Part shown: piece after piece, positions 1 to 9,193 of the stretch
Numbering within the stretch: position 1 is the first letter of the stretch
How the letters are laid out: each line of letters starts with the position of its first letter
Assembly (NCBI GenBank): GCA_958296015.1
Contig: CATQIH010000020.1
Span: 248,001 to 312,000, forward strand
Direction of reading: 5' to 3'
DNA length: 64,000 nucleotides
Source of the DNA: Cyclobacteriaceae bacterium
GTDB taxonomy: Bacteria; Bacteroidota; Bacteroidia; Cytophagales; Cyclobacteriaceae
Position numbers and translations under genes: made by a program
The notes under the pieces: model-generated
What the model saw: only the letters and a program-made list of their open reading frames with translations
Database searches by the model: none
Told to the model about the DNA's origin: nothing

Positions 1-259
1 CATAACCCAGCGAATCCAGCTTTTTATCGATAAGTCCGGGAAAGGCATTTGCTGGGTCATCCAGTCCGTAGCCAGCGGTGAGGCTGTTGCCAAAGAACAA
101 GATGGTCTTTTTTACTGCTCTTCCTTGTTGGCGGGTGGTTGTCTGTGCCCTATCACTTGGTACCGAAGCATCTGAGGATGTTTGCTGTGTATCGGCATGG
201 CAGGCCAGCAATAAGGAAGAAAAACAGGCTAGACATATAAGGTTCAGTGCGTATTTCAT
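1..259 (-). CDS. GDSL/SGNH esterase lipoprotein (TesA-like arylesterase), C-terminus outside window
   Basis: The reverse strand from the ATG at 257-259 reads a lipoprotein signal (LICLACFSSLLLAC), a short Ser/Thr/Gln-rich linker, then KKTILFFGNSLTAGYGL, which contains the block I motif of SGNH hydrolases with the catalytic serine in GNSLTAG. The frame stays open to the window edge, so only the first 86 residues are seen. In many bacteria tesA lies divergent from ybbA-ybbP, and that is the arrangement here (ybbA starts at 371). The family hydrolyses acyl-thioesters or aryl esters; the lipobox suggests membrane anchoring in the periplasm. The substrate cannot be told from this fragment. Confidence 0.85.
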   Translation of the reverse strand, partial: MKYALNLICLACFSSLLLACHADTQQTSSDASVPSDRAQTTTRQQGRAVKKTILFFGNSLTAGYGLDDPANAFPGLIDKKLDSLGY

Positions 260-370
260 ACAATAAAAAGCAAGTGAGTGCGACTTTTACTCAAATATCG
301 CGTTACAAGACAAGAGTAGTTACGTATATAAAAAAAATCGGTTCGCTTCCATTAAACAGATGTAGAGGAT

Positions 371-1093
371 ATGAAAGATGATGCTGTGGCAGGGCCAATT
401 CTGGCAGTAAAAGACCTGACAAAGACTTACCGTAGTGGAGATAAACCATTGCATGTACTGGACTGTGTGAACTTTGCCCTGCAAAAGGGCGACAGCTGCG
501 CCATTGTAGGTCCTTCGGGAAGTGGTAAGACAACCCTGCTAGGACTTTGCGCAGGACTTGACCGGGCCACAACCGGCTCTGTCATATTGCATGGACATCC
601 GCTGGATCATCTGACAGAAGACCAGCGGGCAGCCGTGCGTAGCCAGTATGTAGGGTTTGTCTTCCAGAATTTTAACCTGATGCCTGCGCTCACTGCTTTG
701 GAGAACGTGATGATTCCGCTGGAACTGCGGGGAGAGAAACATGTAGGAGCCAGAGCACTTGATCTGCTGGACAAGGTAGGACTGGCAGACCGCAGGCACC
801 ATTATCCTACGCAGCTTTCCGGAGGAGAACAGCAGCGCGTATCCATTGCTCGTGCTTTTTCCAACCGGCCAGCCATTCTCTTTGCCGATGAGCCTACCGG
901 CAACCTGGATGAAGAAACCGGTACCTACGTAGAAAAACTCATCTTTGACCTGAACCGAGAAGCAGGCACCACCATGATACTGGTGACCCACGATATGGAA
1001 CTGGCACAAAAGACCCAGCGCATCATTCAGATCAAAGGTGGCCGGATTGCCTACGACAGCCTGATCCAGGAATCGGTAGATGTGAAGGAGTAG
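371..1093 (+). CDS. ybbA: ABC transporter ATP-binding protein, YbbA/LolD type
   Basis: A 240-residue ATPase with Walker [10 protein letters not shown], signature LSGGEQQR and Walker B ILFADEP followed by TGNLDEETG, the hallmark of the MacB/LolD/YbbA branch that works with FtsX-type permeases. It would power its partner from the cytoplasmic face. Its expected partner, the large YbbP permease, is not immediately downstream: it starts at 2913, after two inserted genes. The divergent TesA-like gene supports the YbbA assignment over LolD. The intergenic region at 260-370 should carry both promoters. Confidence 0.9.
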   Translation: MKDDAVAGPILAVKDLTKTYRSGDKPLHVLDCVNFALQKGDSCAIVGPSGSGKTTLLGLCAGLDRATTGSVILHGHPLDHLTEDQRAAVRSQYVGFVFQNFNLMPALTALENVMIPLELRGEKHVGARALDLLDKVGLADRRHHYPTQLSGGEQQRVSIARAFSNRPAILFADEPTGNLDEETGTYVEKLIFDLNREAGTTMILVTHDMELAQKTQRIIQIKGGRIAYDSLIQESVDVKE

Positions 1094-1138
1094 GAAGGAA
1101 CAACTATTTTTTTATATTCGTATGAAAACTGTAAATGT

Positions 1139-2239
1139 ATGGCTATTGCATCCGTAGAAATAGAAAACTTTAAATCTATCAGGAAAGCACACGTTGAACT
1201 CAATCCTATCAATATTCTGATCGGAGCGAATGGCGTGGGAAAAAGTAATTTTATAGGGTTTTTTAAATTGCTTTATAATATTCGCAGACAGAAATTACAA
1301 AACGCCATTGCTTTTAACAGAGTAGATAATGTGCTTTACTTTGGAAGAAAAGTTTCTGAATCTTTGAAAGGGAGCATTATTTTTAAAAACAACGAAGATA
1401 AAATCACCAATAAATATGAATTTGAGCTTATTCCAGATCAGCGGAACAGCTTGATCTTTAAAAATGAGAAAGGCTGTTTTAACCGCAGTCGGGCACATAA
1501 TATCGATTGGTACTGTGATCAGTACGGTGGCAGAGAAGAGAGTTTTATTTTTCAGGTAAGTCCTTTACAGTATGGTGTAGAAGGTTATTTGAAAAAATAT
1601 TTCAGTGAATTTAACATCTACCACTTCCATGATACTAGCCGTTCTTCTACATTTAAACAGGCCAATAAAATCAAAGACAACCGATGGTTGCGGGAAGACG
1701 GAAGTAATTTGGCGGCTTTTCTGTATAAACTACAGCAAACTAATGCCGGAAGCTTCAAAGTTATTGAAAAAACCATTCAGTCTATTGCGCTTTTTTTTGA
1801 TCGTTTTGACCTAGCTCCTGATGGGATCAATCCAGAGCTTATTGATTTAGTATGGCTGGAAAAAGGTTCTGATCAGTATTTTAATGCTTATAATTTGTCA
1901 GACGGAACTTTAAGGATGATAGCACTGACTACTCTACTGCTTCAACCCGAACTACCAAAAACTATGATCATCGATGAACCTGAACTGGGTTTACATCCCT
2001 TTGCTATTAATAAGTTAGCTGCTTTGATTAAAAGTGCCTCTGAAAAAAGCCAGTTAATTGTATCTACCCAGTCGGTTGGTTTGCTCGATAATTTTATGCC
2101 AGAAGATGTGCTGGTGGTCGAAAGGAAAGATAAACAAACAGTATTTCATAGGCTCAATGAACTTGATCTAAAAGATTGGTTAGAGGATTATAGTCTGGGC
2201 GAACTCTGGGAAAAAAATGTAATAGGAGGCAGACTATAA
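1139..2239 (+). CDS. AAA-family ATPase (AAA_15/AAA_21, OLD/RecF-like), possible defence component
   Basis: A 366-residue ATPase that begins EIENFKSI and has Walker A GANGVGKSN, an ABC-type signature LSDGTLR, Walker B MIIDEPELGLHP and LIVSTQS. This is the layout of stand-alone RecF/SMC-like ATPases found with OLD-type or PARIS-like nucleases. There is no membrane segment or signal peptide. Its stop overlaps the start of the next gene by one base (TAATG), so the two are translationally coupled. It lies between ybbA and ybbP and looks richer in A/T than either, which suggests insertion. A role in anti-phage defence or DNA processing is inferred from family and architecture, not shown. Confidence 0.8.
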   Translation: MAIASVEIENFKSIRKAHVELNPINILIGANGVGKSNFIGFFKLLYNIRRQKLQNAIAFNRVDNVLYFGRKVSESLKGSIIFKNNEDKITNKYEFELIPDQRNSLIFKNEKGCFNRSRAHNIDWYCDQYGGREESFIFQVSPLQYGVEGYLKKYFSEFNIYHFHDTSRSSTFKQANKIKDNRWLREDGSNLAAFLYKLQQTNAGSFKVIEKTIQSIALFFDRFDLAPDGINPELIDLVWLEKGSDQYFNAYNLSDGTLRMIALTTLLLQPELPKTMIIDEPELGLHPFAINKLAALIKSASEKSQLIVSTQSVGLLDNFMPEDVLVVERKDKQTVFHRLNELDLKDWLEDYSLGELWEKNVIGGRL

Positions 2240-2880
2240 TGAGAGGAATTATTATTGTGGTGGAAGGTGATACGGAAGAAGAATTCATCAAGCAAACACT
2301 TCTACCTTATCTAAATCAGTATGGTATCTATGATGTAAGGCCCATCAAAGCAACCACCAGCAAAGGATTACATTATCAAAAATTCAGAAATGATGTCATG
2401 AGGTATCTGCGACAAGAGAGCGACATTCTGGTATCATCATTAATAGATTTTTATAGAATTCCTTCTTCTTTTCCAAATTTTAGTGAGTTAAAAACACTGA
2501 GCCAAGCTTCTCAAAAGGTAGCAAAACTTGAAGAAGGAATAGCAGCAGATATCAATGACTCTAGGTTTATGCCATATATCCAACTACACGAATTTGAAGC
2601 ACTGCTTTTCACTTCTGACGAAGGATTTGCAGCACTTTTTGACAGTAACTCTCAGATTTTATCTGAAGTAAAACAAATCATAGAAGCATATAAAAATCCC
2701 GAAGATATCAACGATGGACCAACTACGGCACCTTCTAAAAGATTGAGAAGAATTATTCCTGGTTATGACAAAGTGTTATACGGTAACCTGATCATTGAGG
2801 AGCATGGGATTGACCTAACTCTACAAAAATGTCCGCGATTCAAAGAGTGGATAAATACCCTTATCAATCGTATGAATTGA
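2239..2880 (+). CDS. DUF4276 family protein, TOPRIM-like partner of the upstream ATPase
   Basis: A 213-residue protein starting RGIIIVVEGDTEEEFI. The EGDTEE motif is the glutamate-containing first motif of TOPRIM-like nucleases. SSLIDFYRIP (an acidic second motif) and IQLHEFEALLF follow; these three blocks are the DUF4276 signature as I recall it. It overlaps the ATPase gene by one base, so the pair probably acts as a split OLD-like ATPase/nuclease. The nuclease activity is inference. It ends about 30 bases before the ybbP start, which suggests the cassette went in without breaking ybbP. Confidence 0.75.
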   Translation: MRGIIIVVEGDTEEEFIKQTLLPYLNQYGIYDVRPIKATTSKGLHYQKFRNDVMRYLRQESDILVSSLIDFYRIPSSFPNFSELKTLSQASQKVAKLEEGIAADINDSRFMPYIQLHEFEALLFTSDEGFAALFDSNSQILSEVKQIIEAYKNPEDINDGPTTAPSKRLRRIIPGYDKVLYGNLIIEEHGIDLTLQKCPRFKEWINTLINRMN

Positions 2881-2912
2881 TTTGATTGCCAACCCCTAAT
2901 CCCCAACAACCT

Positions 2913-5438
2913 ATGAATTTCCTTTGGCTTACCAAAATGGCCTGGCGAGATAGCCGCAGAAACCGTTCGCGATTGTTCCTGTTTATGAGCAGTATTGTGC
3001 TGGGCATTGCGGCACTGGTTGCTATTAATTCCTTTGGCGATAATATGCAACGTGATATCAACGGTGAAGCCAAAAAATTGCTGGGTGCAGATCTGGTATT
3101 GGAAGCACGCCAGCCCTTGCCCGATTCTGTGCTTGCCTTTCTTGACTCAATGAGCACGGCTGCTGCCTCTGAGGTGAGCTTTGCGTCTATGGTGCTGTTT
3201 CCTGAAAACGGTGGTTCCCGGTTGGTACAAGTGCGGGCTATCCAGGGAGGGTTTCCTTTTTATGGTGACATAGAAACAACCCCTGCCAACGGCAGAAAAG
3301 CACTGAACCAAAAGCAGAATGCCCTGGTAGATCATACACTATTGCTGCAATACAATGCCCGGCCCGGCGATTCTATTCAGGTAGGCAACCAGACTTTTTA
3401 TATCAGTAGCAGTGTGGATAAAGTACCGGGGCAGGCAGGTATTTCTACCAGCATTGCGCCGCCTGTATTTATTCCGATGCAGCAATTGGACGCTACCGGT
3501 CTGTTGCAAAAGGGCAGTCGGATCAATTACAAAGCCTATTATAAGTTTGATGACAAAACCGATGTAGATGCACTGCTCAAGGAAGTGATTGAACCCCGGC
3601 TGAAAAAAGATGAAGTGCAGTATGACACGGTAGCAGAAAGGAAGCAGGAAATAGGCGATACTTACCGGAACCTGACTGGTTTTCTCAACCTGGTGGCTTT
3701 TGTAGCACTGCTGCTGGGGTGCCTGGGCGTTGCCAGTTCTGTGCATATCTATATCAAAGATAAAATTATTTCCGTTGCCATTCTCAGGTGCCTGGGTGGC
3801 AAAGGCAAACAAGGCTTGGGCATCTACTTGATCCAGATTGCCTGTATGGGGCTGATCGGCTCTGTTGTGGGTGCTTTATTAGGCACGTTGATACAGTTTT
3901 ACCTGCCACAACTGTTTGCAGAGTTTTTGCCGGTAGCCGTAGACGCTGCCGTTTCCTGGGAAGCCATTGCACAAGGCATCCTGCTGGGGATGACCGTTTC
4001 CATACTTTTTGCGCTCCTGCCCTTGCTGAGTATCAGAAAGATATCGCCCCTCACCGTGCTGAGGGCCTCGCAGGAAAACCAACAGACAGACAGAAGCCGG
4101 TACCTGATCTACGGACTGATTGTGCTGTTTGTGGAAGGCTTTGCCTATCTACAGTTGGGCAAACTTAGAGAGTCGCTCTTTTTTACTGGCGGCATACTGC
4201 TGGCATTCGTGGCACTGGCAGGCATAGCGCAACTGATCATCTGGCTGGTGAGAAAGTATTTTCCAGTCAACTGGTCGTACATCTGGCGGCAGAGTTTATC
4301 GAACCTGTACCGGCCGAACAACCAGACACTGGTGCTGGTCATCACTGTTGGGCTGGGTACCGCCCTGATTGCGACGTTGTTTTTTATACAGGGTATGTTG
4401 CTGGAAAAGGTGTCTTTGAGTGCCAGTGAGCATCAGCCCAATATGGTGCTGTTCGATATACAAGACCAGCAGGTAGCACCCATTGCTGACATTACGCAGC
4501 AACGTGGATTGCCCGTGATGCAGGAAGTACCCGTGGTGACGATGCGCCTGGAAGGAATCAAAAATCAATCTGTAGCACAGATGAAGCAGGACACCACCTT
4601 GCACATCCCAAACTGGGTACTCAACCGTGAATACCGCGTTACCTATCGAGATACGCTGGCCGATACGGAAGAGCTGACAGCAGGCACCTGGAAAGGTACT
4701 GTGGACTCTCCGCAAGACAGTATCTTTATTTCTCTGGATAAAGGCATTGCCGAAGATATGCAGGTAGGCGTGGGCGATAAGATCACCTTCAACGTGCAGG
4801 GAGCACTGATAGATACCTACGTTGGCAGTCTGCGGGATATTGATTGGGAACGGATGCAAACCAACTTTCTGGTGCTTTTCCCGAAAGGCGTACTGGAGAA
4901 GGCACCCAAATTCTGGGTCATTATGACGCGGGTAGATTCCGCACAGCAGGCCGCCAGTTACCAGCAGGCAGTCGTGCAGCAATTCCCCAACGTATCCATC
5001 ATTGACCTCGACCTCATTCTGCAAACGTTAGACGATATTGTCAGCAAAGTGTCATTTGTGATTAAGTTTATGGCTTTCTTCAGCATCGTCACCGGTATTT
5101 TGGTGCTCATCGGGTCGGTGATCATCAGCAAATACCAGCGCATTCAGGAAAGTGTGTTATTGCGAACGATAGGAGCGAGCCGGAAGCAGATATTGAGCAT
5201 CAATGCTTTTGAGTATTTCTTTCTGGGAAGCCTGGCCGCCCTCACCGGCATTCTGATCGCGCTGCTCAGCAGCTGGGCATTGGCTGTGTTTAGCTTTGAA
5301 GTACCTTTTCATCCGCCGCTTTTGCCTGCCATCATTACCTATGTGCTCATCACACTACTTACTGTGTTGATAGGATTATCCAACAGCCGGAGTGTGATCA
5401 ACCGTCCGCCGCTGGAAGTGCTCAGGAGTGAAGTGTAG
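2913..5438 (+). CDS. ybbP: ABC transporter permease, YbbP/FtsX type
   Basis: An 841-residue permease counted from the ATG at 2913 (an in-frame TTG at 2886 is less likely). It has an N-terminal membrane segment after MAWRDSRRNRSR, a periplasmic MacB-like domain, a core of FtsX helices near residues 250-390, a second helical block near 400-500, a second periplasmic domain, and C-terminal FtsX helices ending PPLEVLRSEV. The duplicated FtsX layout and length fit YbbP, which pairs with the YbbA ATPase to move hydrophobic substrates or lipoproteins out of the inner membrane (inferred from the MacB superfamily). It is separated from ybbA by the ATPase/DUF4276 pair. Confidence 0.88.
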   Translation: MNFLWLTKMAWRDSRRNRSRLFLFMSSIVLGIAALVAINSFGDNMQRDINGEAKKLLGADLVLEARQPLPDSVLAFLDSMSTAAASEVSFASMVLFPENGGSRLVQVRAIQGGFPFYGDIETTPANGRKALNQKQNALVDHTLLLQYNARPGDSIQVGNQTFYISSSVDKVPGQAGISTSIAPPVFIPMQQLDATGLLQKGSRINYKAYYKFDDKTDVDALLKEVIEPRLKKDEVQYDTVAERKQEIGDTYRNLTGFLNLVAFVALLLGCLGVASSVHIYIKDKIISVAILRCLGGKGKQGLGIYLIQIACMGLIGSVVGALLGTLIQFYLPQLFAEFLPVAVDAAVSWEAIAQGILLGMTVSILFALLPLLSIRKISPLTVLRASQENQQTDRSRYLIYGLIVLFVEGFAYLQLGKLRESLFFTGGILLAFVALAGIAQLIIWLVRKYFPVNWSYIWRQSLSNLYRPNNQTLVLVITVGLGTALIATLFFIQGMLLEKVSLSASEHQPNMVLFDIQDQQVAPIADITQQRGLPVMQEVPVVTMRLEGIKNQSVAQMKQDTTLHIPNWVLNREYRVTYRDTLADTEELTAGTWKGTVDSPQDSIFISLDKGIAEDMQVGVGDKITFNVQGALIDTYVGSLRDIDWERMQTNFLVLFPKGVLEKAPKFWVIMTRVDSAQQAASYQQAVVQQFPNVSIIDLDLILQTLDDIVSKVSFVIKFMAFFSIVTGILVLIGSVIISKYQRIQESVLLRTIGASRKQILSINAFEYFFLGSLAALTGILIALLSSWALAVFSFEVPFHPPLLPAIITYVLITLLTVLIGLSNSRSVINRPPLEVLRSEV

Positions 5439-5699
5439 GCTTTGAAATGAAAGTTTTTTTGCTCCCGTTGGTCTTTTGGATGGTAGAGAGCTTATGCACA
5501 TCTGGCAAACATACAGTAGAGATAAAAGTTGGTTACAAAACCAACAATGGCGGAAGACAAGTTAGTGAAAATATGTAAAAACTACTCGCTATTTATAGGT
5601 GCGCTAACCCCAAATCTGCCCAAAGTACTCGCCATTCGTCTATGCACTTTACTATGTTGGCACACACTTTGTAAAAGGCTGTAAAAACGACACACTACA

Positions 5700-6146
5700 A
5701 TGAAATATACTATCCGACTGGCCTTTTTTGCACTTTTATCTGTTTTTATGCTAAGCAGCTATGTAACTTATGGAAACGCTAAGCTCACTTTAGATACATT
5801 TTTCCCTGAAACAGAAAATATAGTTTTCAGCCAGCAGACAGCTGCTATCAGCGATGATTACGTTCTGAACCAAACATGGCTGACTGGTTTGCCATACGAG
5901 GCATGGCAGCATTATACTGATGCAATGGCACATACGGCGCAGCATCTAAATATGTTGCCTTCAAAGACAGCCAGCAGAGATGATTTTACGCTTGGTGATA
6001 AAAGCGCATCTTCGCAGAATGCGTTAAGCGACAACATTGCTATTTCTGCCAGAATGTCGGTCGGTAAAATTGCTTTAAGTATTGCCATTTTTGCCCTGGG
6101 TGTCACCCTAGGTTCTGTTTTGCTTAACGATACACAACATGGCTGA
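5700..6146 (+). CDS. Unknown exported protein with C-terminal membrane segment
   Basis: 148 residues. The N-terminus (KYTIRLAFFALLSVFML) is a signal peptide or anchor and a second hydrophobic stretch lies near residues 119-141 (GKIALSIAIFALGVTLGSVL). The middle is polar with no motif I recognise. The ATG at 5700 follows directly on ACACTACA, with no clear Shine-Dalgarno sequence, as is common in Bacteroidota. No operon partner: 261 bases separate it from ybbP and about 200 from the next gene, and neither gap shows a feature. Confidence 0.6.
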   Translation: MKYTIRLAFFALLSVFMLSSYVTYGNAKLTLDTFFPETENIVFSQQTAAISDDYVLNQTWLTGLPYEAWQHYTDAMAHTAQHLNMLPSKTASRDDFTLGDKSASSQNALSDNIAISARMSVGKIALSIAIFALGVTLGSVLLNDTQHG

Positions 6147-6349
6147 AGCTAATAAATAAATCCGGCATGTTTAAGTGTAGAAGCGTTGTTCCACAATATG
6201 GGGCATTTGAATGCACACCTTGGGGATAGCTTTCTCTTTGATATACATACCTCCTGTCTGCAACTTTTGCATTGCTTTCTTAATAACAAAAAAAATTATT
6301 GCATAATATGTAAGAACATTTATCTCCGCTAAAAAAGTGGAGATCGCAT

Positions 6350-7123
6350 ATGTACCGCATAAAAATTATTGTAATAAGCACTATATTGTTATGTCTGTTG
6401 CAGCGACAGGCATTGGCACAGGAAGATGATTCTGTCAAAACAGCGTACAAATCTGTTTCTGGTTTCTATCTTGGTATAGCCGGAAGATTCATGGATGTGT
6501 CTGCTTTGAATGACAACCTGATACGCAATGGACTGGCACCTTTGGAATCTGGTATTGTAGGATTTTCTCTAGGCTTCACAGGTAGAAGACCTACTCAAAA
6601 TTCCTATGCATCTTTTGAGTTATCCTATCTGGGAACAGCCGATGATGGCACTCGCTCGAGTTTGGAGAGCAAACTGGAATTGTTTCAGTTATCAATAACA
6701 GGCCATTATGATGTGATTGCTAACGAAAGCTGGTTGCTGTATCCTTATTTGTCTATCGGATGGGATTGGGGCAAGCTTACCGTATCTCAAATCTATGGCG
6801 ACTCAACGTTCAACAGCAGTCTTTCTACCCTGAATGACCCGGAAGTAGTACAAAATAAATACCATGCTGTTGCTCCCAAACTTGAGTTGGGATTGGGTGT
6901 AGAAAGAAGGATTAGGCTACCTATGACTGACTTGTTTGTTGGAATCAGTGGAGGTTATACCCTTTCTCCACGGTCATACTGGACTTTAAAAGCCGTCAAA
7001 TCCTATAGCGATTCCCCAACATTGAATAATACTGGCTGGGGTTTTAAACTTTTTTTCAGGGTTGAACCCAATAACGTGAAACCCAAAAAAGAACCCTGGA
7101 GTTTGTACAGGTTTTTCAAATAA
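6350..7123 (+). CDS. Putative outer-membrane beta-barrel protein
   Basis: 257 residues with a signal peptide ending LQRQALAQ. The mature part has alternating polar/apolar strands and aromatic-rich segments (GFSLGFTGRR, YASFELSYLG, LYPYLSIGWDWGK, LELGLGVERRI, LFVGISGGYTLSP, WGFKLFFRVEP), consistent with a small outer-membrane barrel of the porin or OmpW-like size class. The last strand is followed by a short basic tail. The function is unknown and no neighbour gives a clue. Confidence 0.6.
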   Translation: MYRIKIIVISTILLCLLQRQALAQEDDSVKTAYKSVSGFYLGIAGRFMDVSALNDNLIRNGLAPLESGIVGFSLGFTGRRPTQNSYASFELSYLGTADDGTRSSLESKLELFQLSITGHYDVIANESWLLYPYLSIGWDWGKLTVSQIYGDSTFNSSLSTLNDPEVVQNKYHAVAPKLELGLGVERRIRLPMTDLFVGISGGYTLSPRSYWTLKAVKSYSDSPTLNNTGWGFKLFFRVEPNNVKPKKEPWSLYRFFK

Positions 7124-7148
7124 ATTCGCAGAGTTCCTGCACTAAACT

Positions 7149-7406
7149 ATGCTTACACAAAATCGTATGCAATATGTAGTACAAACAACAGATAACATGT
7201 CGACCGTCATATCAAATCTGGACATTCTGGGCGGGAAACCTATTATCAAAAATACACGCATTAGTGTAGAGATAATTCTCGAATGGATTGCCTCCGGAGC
7301 TACTGAAAAAGATATTGTCCAGTATTATCCCCACCTTTCTGTAGAAGATGTAAGGGATGCTGTGCGTTGTGCGACCAGTTTTGTACGAGCGGAAACATCA
7401 GCCTGA
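7149..7406 (+). CDS. DUF433 domain protein (VapB-like antitoxin type), no toxin partner
   Basis: 85 residues from the first ATG; internal ATGs at 7167 and 7197 are also plausible starts because the domain begins at ISNLDILGGKPIIKNTRI. The signature GGKPIIKNTRISVEIILEW...GATEKDIVQYYPHLSVEDVRDAV is DUF433, a winged-helix-like fold usually encoded before a DUF5615 PIN-like toxin. No such toxin follows: the next gene is an acetyltransferase. It may be a solitary regulator or the survivor of a broken toxin-antitoxin pair. Confidence 0.75.
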   Translation: MLTQNRMQYVVQTTDNMSTVISNLDILGGKPIIKNTRISVEIILEWIASGATEKDIVQYYPHLSVEDVRDAVRCATSFVRAETSA

Positions 7407-7467
7407 GTGTAAGAAACACGCTGTATATTACATAAGACAAACTCCTCCAAAACCCTTTTTCCTTTCC

Positions 7468-7920
7468 ATGCTCACCCTTAAAAGAACCAACAGCGATGAC
7501 AAGGATTTTTGTACACTTGTAGAAGCACTGGACATAGACCTGCGGGAACGTTACGGACCCATACAAGCTTTGTACAACCGACATAACGACATCAAATTGC
7601 TGGAGACTGTGGTAGTTGCTTACCTGAATGACCAGCCTGTGGGGTGTGGATGTTTTAAGCGATTTGATGATCAAAGTGTGGAATTAAAGCGCATGTATGT
7701 GACACCAGCACACAGAGGTACGGGCATTGCTTCCCGTATACTCAAGGAGTTGGAAACCTGGGCTGGCGAACTGCAAAACACGGCTATGATGCTGGAAACG
7801 GGCAAACGCCAACCGGAAGCAGTCAGCATGTATCAGAAAAACGGCTATGTACTTATCCCCAACTATGGCTCTTATGCAAACCTAGCCTATAGTTTGTGTA
7901 TGAAAAAGACATTAACTTAG
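7468..7920 (+). CDS. GNAT family N-acetyltransferase
   Basis: 150 residues from the ATG at 7468; the frame is open further upstream, but that part overlaps the DUF433 gene and does not look like protein. The acetyl-CoA pyrophosphate-binding motif is YVTPAHRGTGIASRIL, preceded by the beta strand SVELKRM and followed by AMMLETGKRQPEAVSMYQKNGY, typical of GCN5-related acetyltransferases. The acceptor substrate is unknown. Confidence 0.85.
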   Translation: MLTLKRTNSDDKDFCTLVEALDIDLRERYGPIQALYNRHNDIKLLETVVVAYLNDQPVGCGCFKRFDDQSVELKRMYVTPAHRGTGIASRILKELETWAGELQNTAMMLETGKRQPEAVSMYQKNGYVLIPNYGSYANLAYSLCMKKTLT

Positions 7921-7966
7921 CCATAGCAGGCTTATCTTTCGTTATCATGTAATACAAATAGCTATC

Positions 7967-8590
7967 ATGACCAACCAGCGTGAAATACTACCATCAGACA
8001 ACAATGCGGGTAACCAACTGTTTCCCGTATTCTTCAAGCTACATGAACTGGAAGTGCTGGTGGTAGGTGGCGGCTATGTGGGCCTGGAAAAGCTACAGGC
8101 TATTCTGAAAAATAGTCCCCAGACTCACGTGATGCTGGTTGGTAAAGAAATTCTTCAGCAAGAAATTTACGCGCTGGCTACGCAGCATCCGCATGTGAAA
8201 GTCATAGAAAGTGAGTTTCGCAGACATTACCTGCGGGGCAAAGACCTGGTGTTTCTGGCAACCAATGATCGTCGCCTGCACGAAAAGATCAGGCAGATCA
8301 CCCGGCGTAAGCATATCATGACCAACGTGGCTGATACCCCTGATCTGTGTGACTTTTACCTAAGTTCGGTGGTGAAAAAAGGTGATTTGAAGATTGCCAT
8401 TTCTAGTAATGGCAAATCTCCTACGCTCACCAAACGCATCCGTGAGTATCTGGAAGAGGCTATTCCGGATGATGTACAGCAACTGCTTGATAACCTCAAA
8501 GAGGTGCGCGACCAGTTGAAAGGCGATTTTGAATATAAAGTCCAAAAACTCAATGAAGTAACTGCCGACTGGCTCAAAAAAGATAAATAA
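7967..8590 (+). CDS. Precorrin-2 dehydrogenase / sirohydrochlorin ferrochelatase (siroheme synthase domain)
   Basis: 207 residues. VLVVGGGYVGLEKL is the NAD-binding loop, DLVFLATND follows, and NVADTPDLCDFYLSSVVKKGDLKIAISSNG contains the conserved catalytic aspartate region of Met8p/CysG N-terminal domains. The family oxidises precorrin-2 to sirohydrochlorin and inserts iron to give siroheme for sulfite and nitrite reductases. There is no SUMT domain, so the methyltransferase must be encoded elsewhere. The stop codon is directly followed by the start of the DUF4202 gene, so the two are one transcription unit. Confidence 0.88.
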   Translation: MTNQREILPSDNNAGNQLFPVFFKLHELEVLVVGGGYVGLEKLQAILKNSPQTHVMLVGKEILQQEIYALATQHPHVKVIESEFRRHYLRGKDLVFLATNDRRLHEKIRQITRRKHIMTNVADTPDLCDFYLSSVVKKGDLKIAISSNGKSPTLTKRIREYLEEAIPDDVQQLLDNLKEVRDQLKGDFEYKVQKLNEVTADWLKKDK

Positions 8591-9190
8591 ATGAATATTA
8601 TAGATCGAACCCGTTTCAACCGTACACTTGCCGCTTTTGATGCAGCCAATGCATTAGATCCCCATAAAGAAGTTGATGAAGAAGGCAAGGCGGTGCCCAA
8701 AGAAATGCTTTATGGCCAACGCATGAGCGATGTGATGGAAGATTTTGCGCCGGATGCTTCGGAGTGCCTGCAACTTGCGGCTCGCTGCCAGCATATCCAG
8801 CGGTGGACTATTCCCCGCGATAGCTATCCGATGGACCGCAAAGGTTACCTGAAGTGGCGCACCGACCTGAAGATGTTTCATGCCGAGAAAGCGGCTAGTA
8901 TTATGAAAGCCGAAGGTTATGACAAAGAAGTGATAGACAAAGTGAAGTTTCTGCTCAACAAAAAGAAGCTAAAAAGCGACCCGGAAACACAGATGCTGGA
9001 AGATGTCATTTGCTTGGTCTTTCTGAAGTACTATTTCAGCGACTTTGTTAAGCAGCACAGCGAAGAAAAACTGGTAGACATTGTAGCTAAAACATGGAAT
9101 AAAATGTCGGATAAAGGCCACGCCGCTGCTCTTAGGATTCCGTTCCCTACGGAAGAAAAACGAGTGATTGAAAAAGCGTTAGCAGAATAG
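8591..9190 (+). CDS. DUF4202 domain-containing protein
   Basis: 199 residues, soluble. Conserved blocks include FAPDASECLQLAARCQHIQRW, IPRDSYPMDRKGYLKWR and FHAEKAASIM, which resemble the histidine/aspartate pattern of HD-type metal-binding helical domains and are the DUF4202 signature. It starts on the base after the siroheme synthase stop codon. A role tied to siroheme or sulfite/nitrite assimilation is inferred from this linkage; the biochemical function is not known to me. Confidence 0.75.
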   Translation: MNIIDRTRFNRTLAAFDAANALDPHKEVDEEGKAVPKEMLYGQRMSDVMEDFAPDASECLQLAARCQHIQRWTIPRDSYPMDRKGYLKWRTDLKMFHAEKAASIMKAEGYDKEVIDKVKFLLNKKKLKSDPETQMLEDVICLVFLKYYFSDFVKQHSEEKLVDIVAKTWNKMSDKGHAAALRIPFPTEEKRVIEKALAE

Positions 9191-9193
9191 AAG

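Noticed and set aside
4296-5024. Minus-strand frame of 242 residues opposite ybbP
   Set aside because: Antisense shadow of an FtsX-type permease; no signal, motif or start support.
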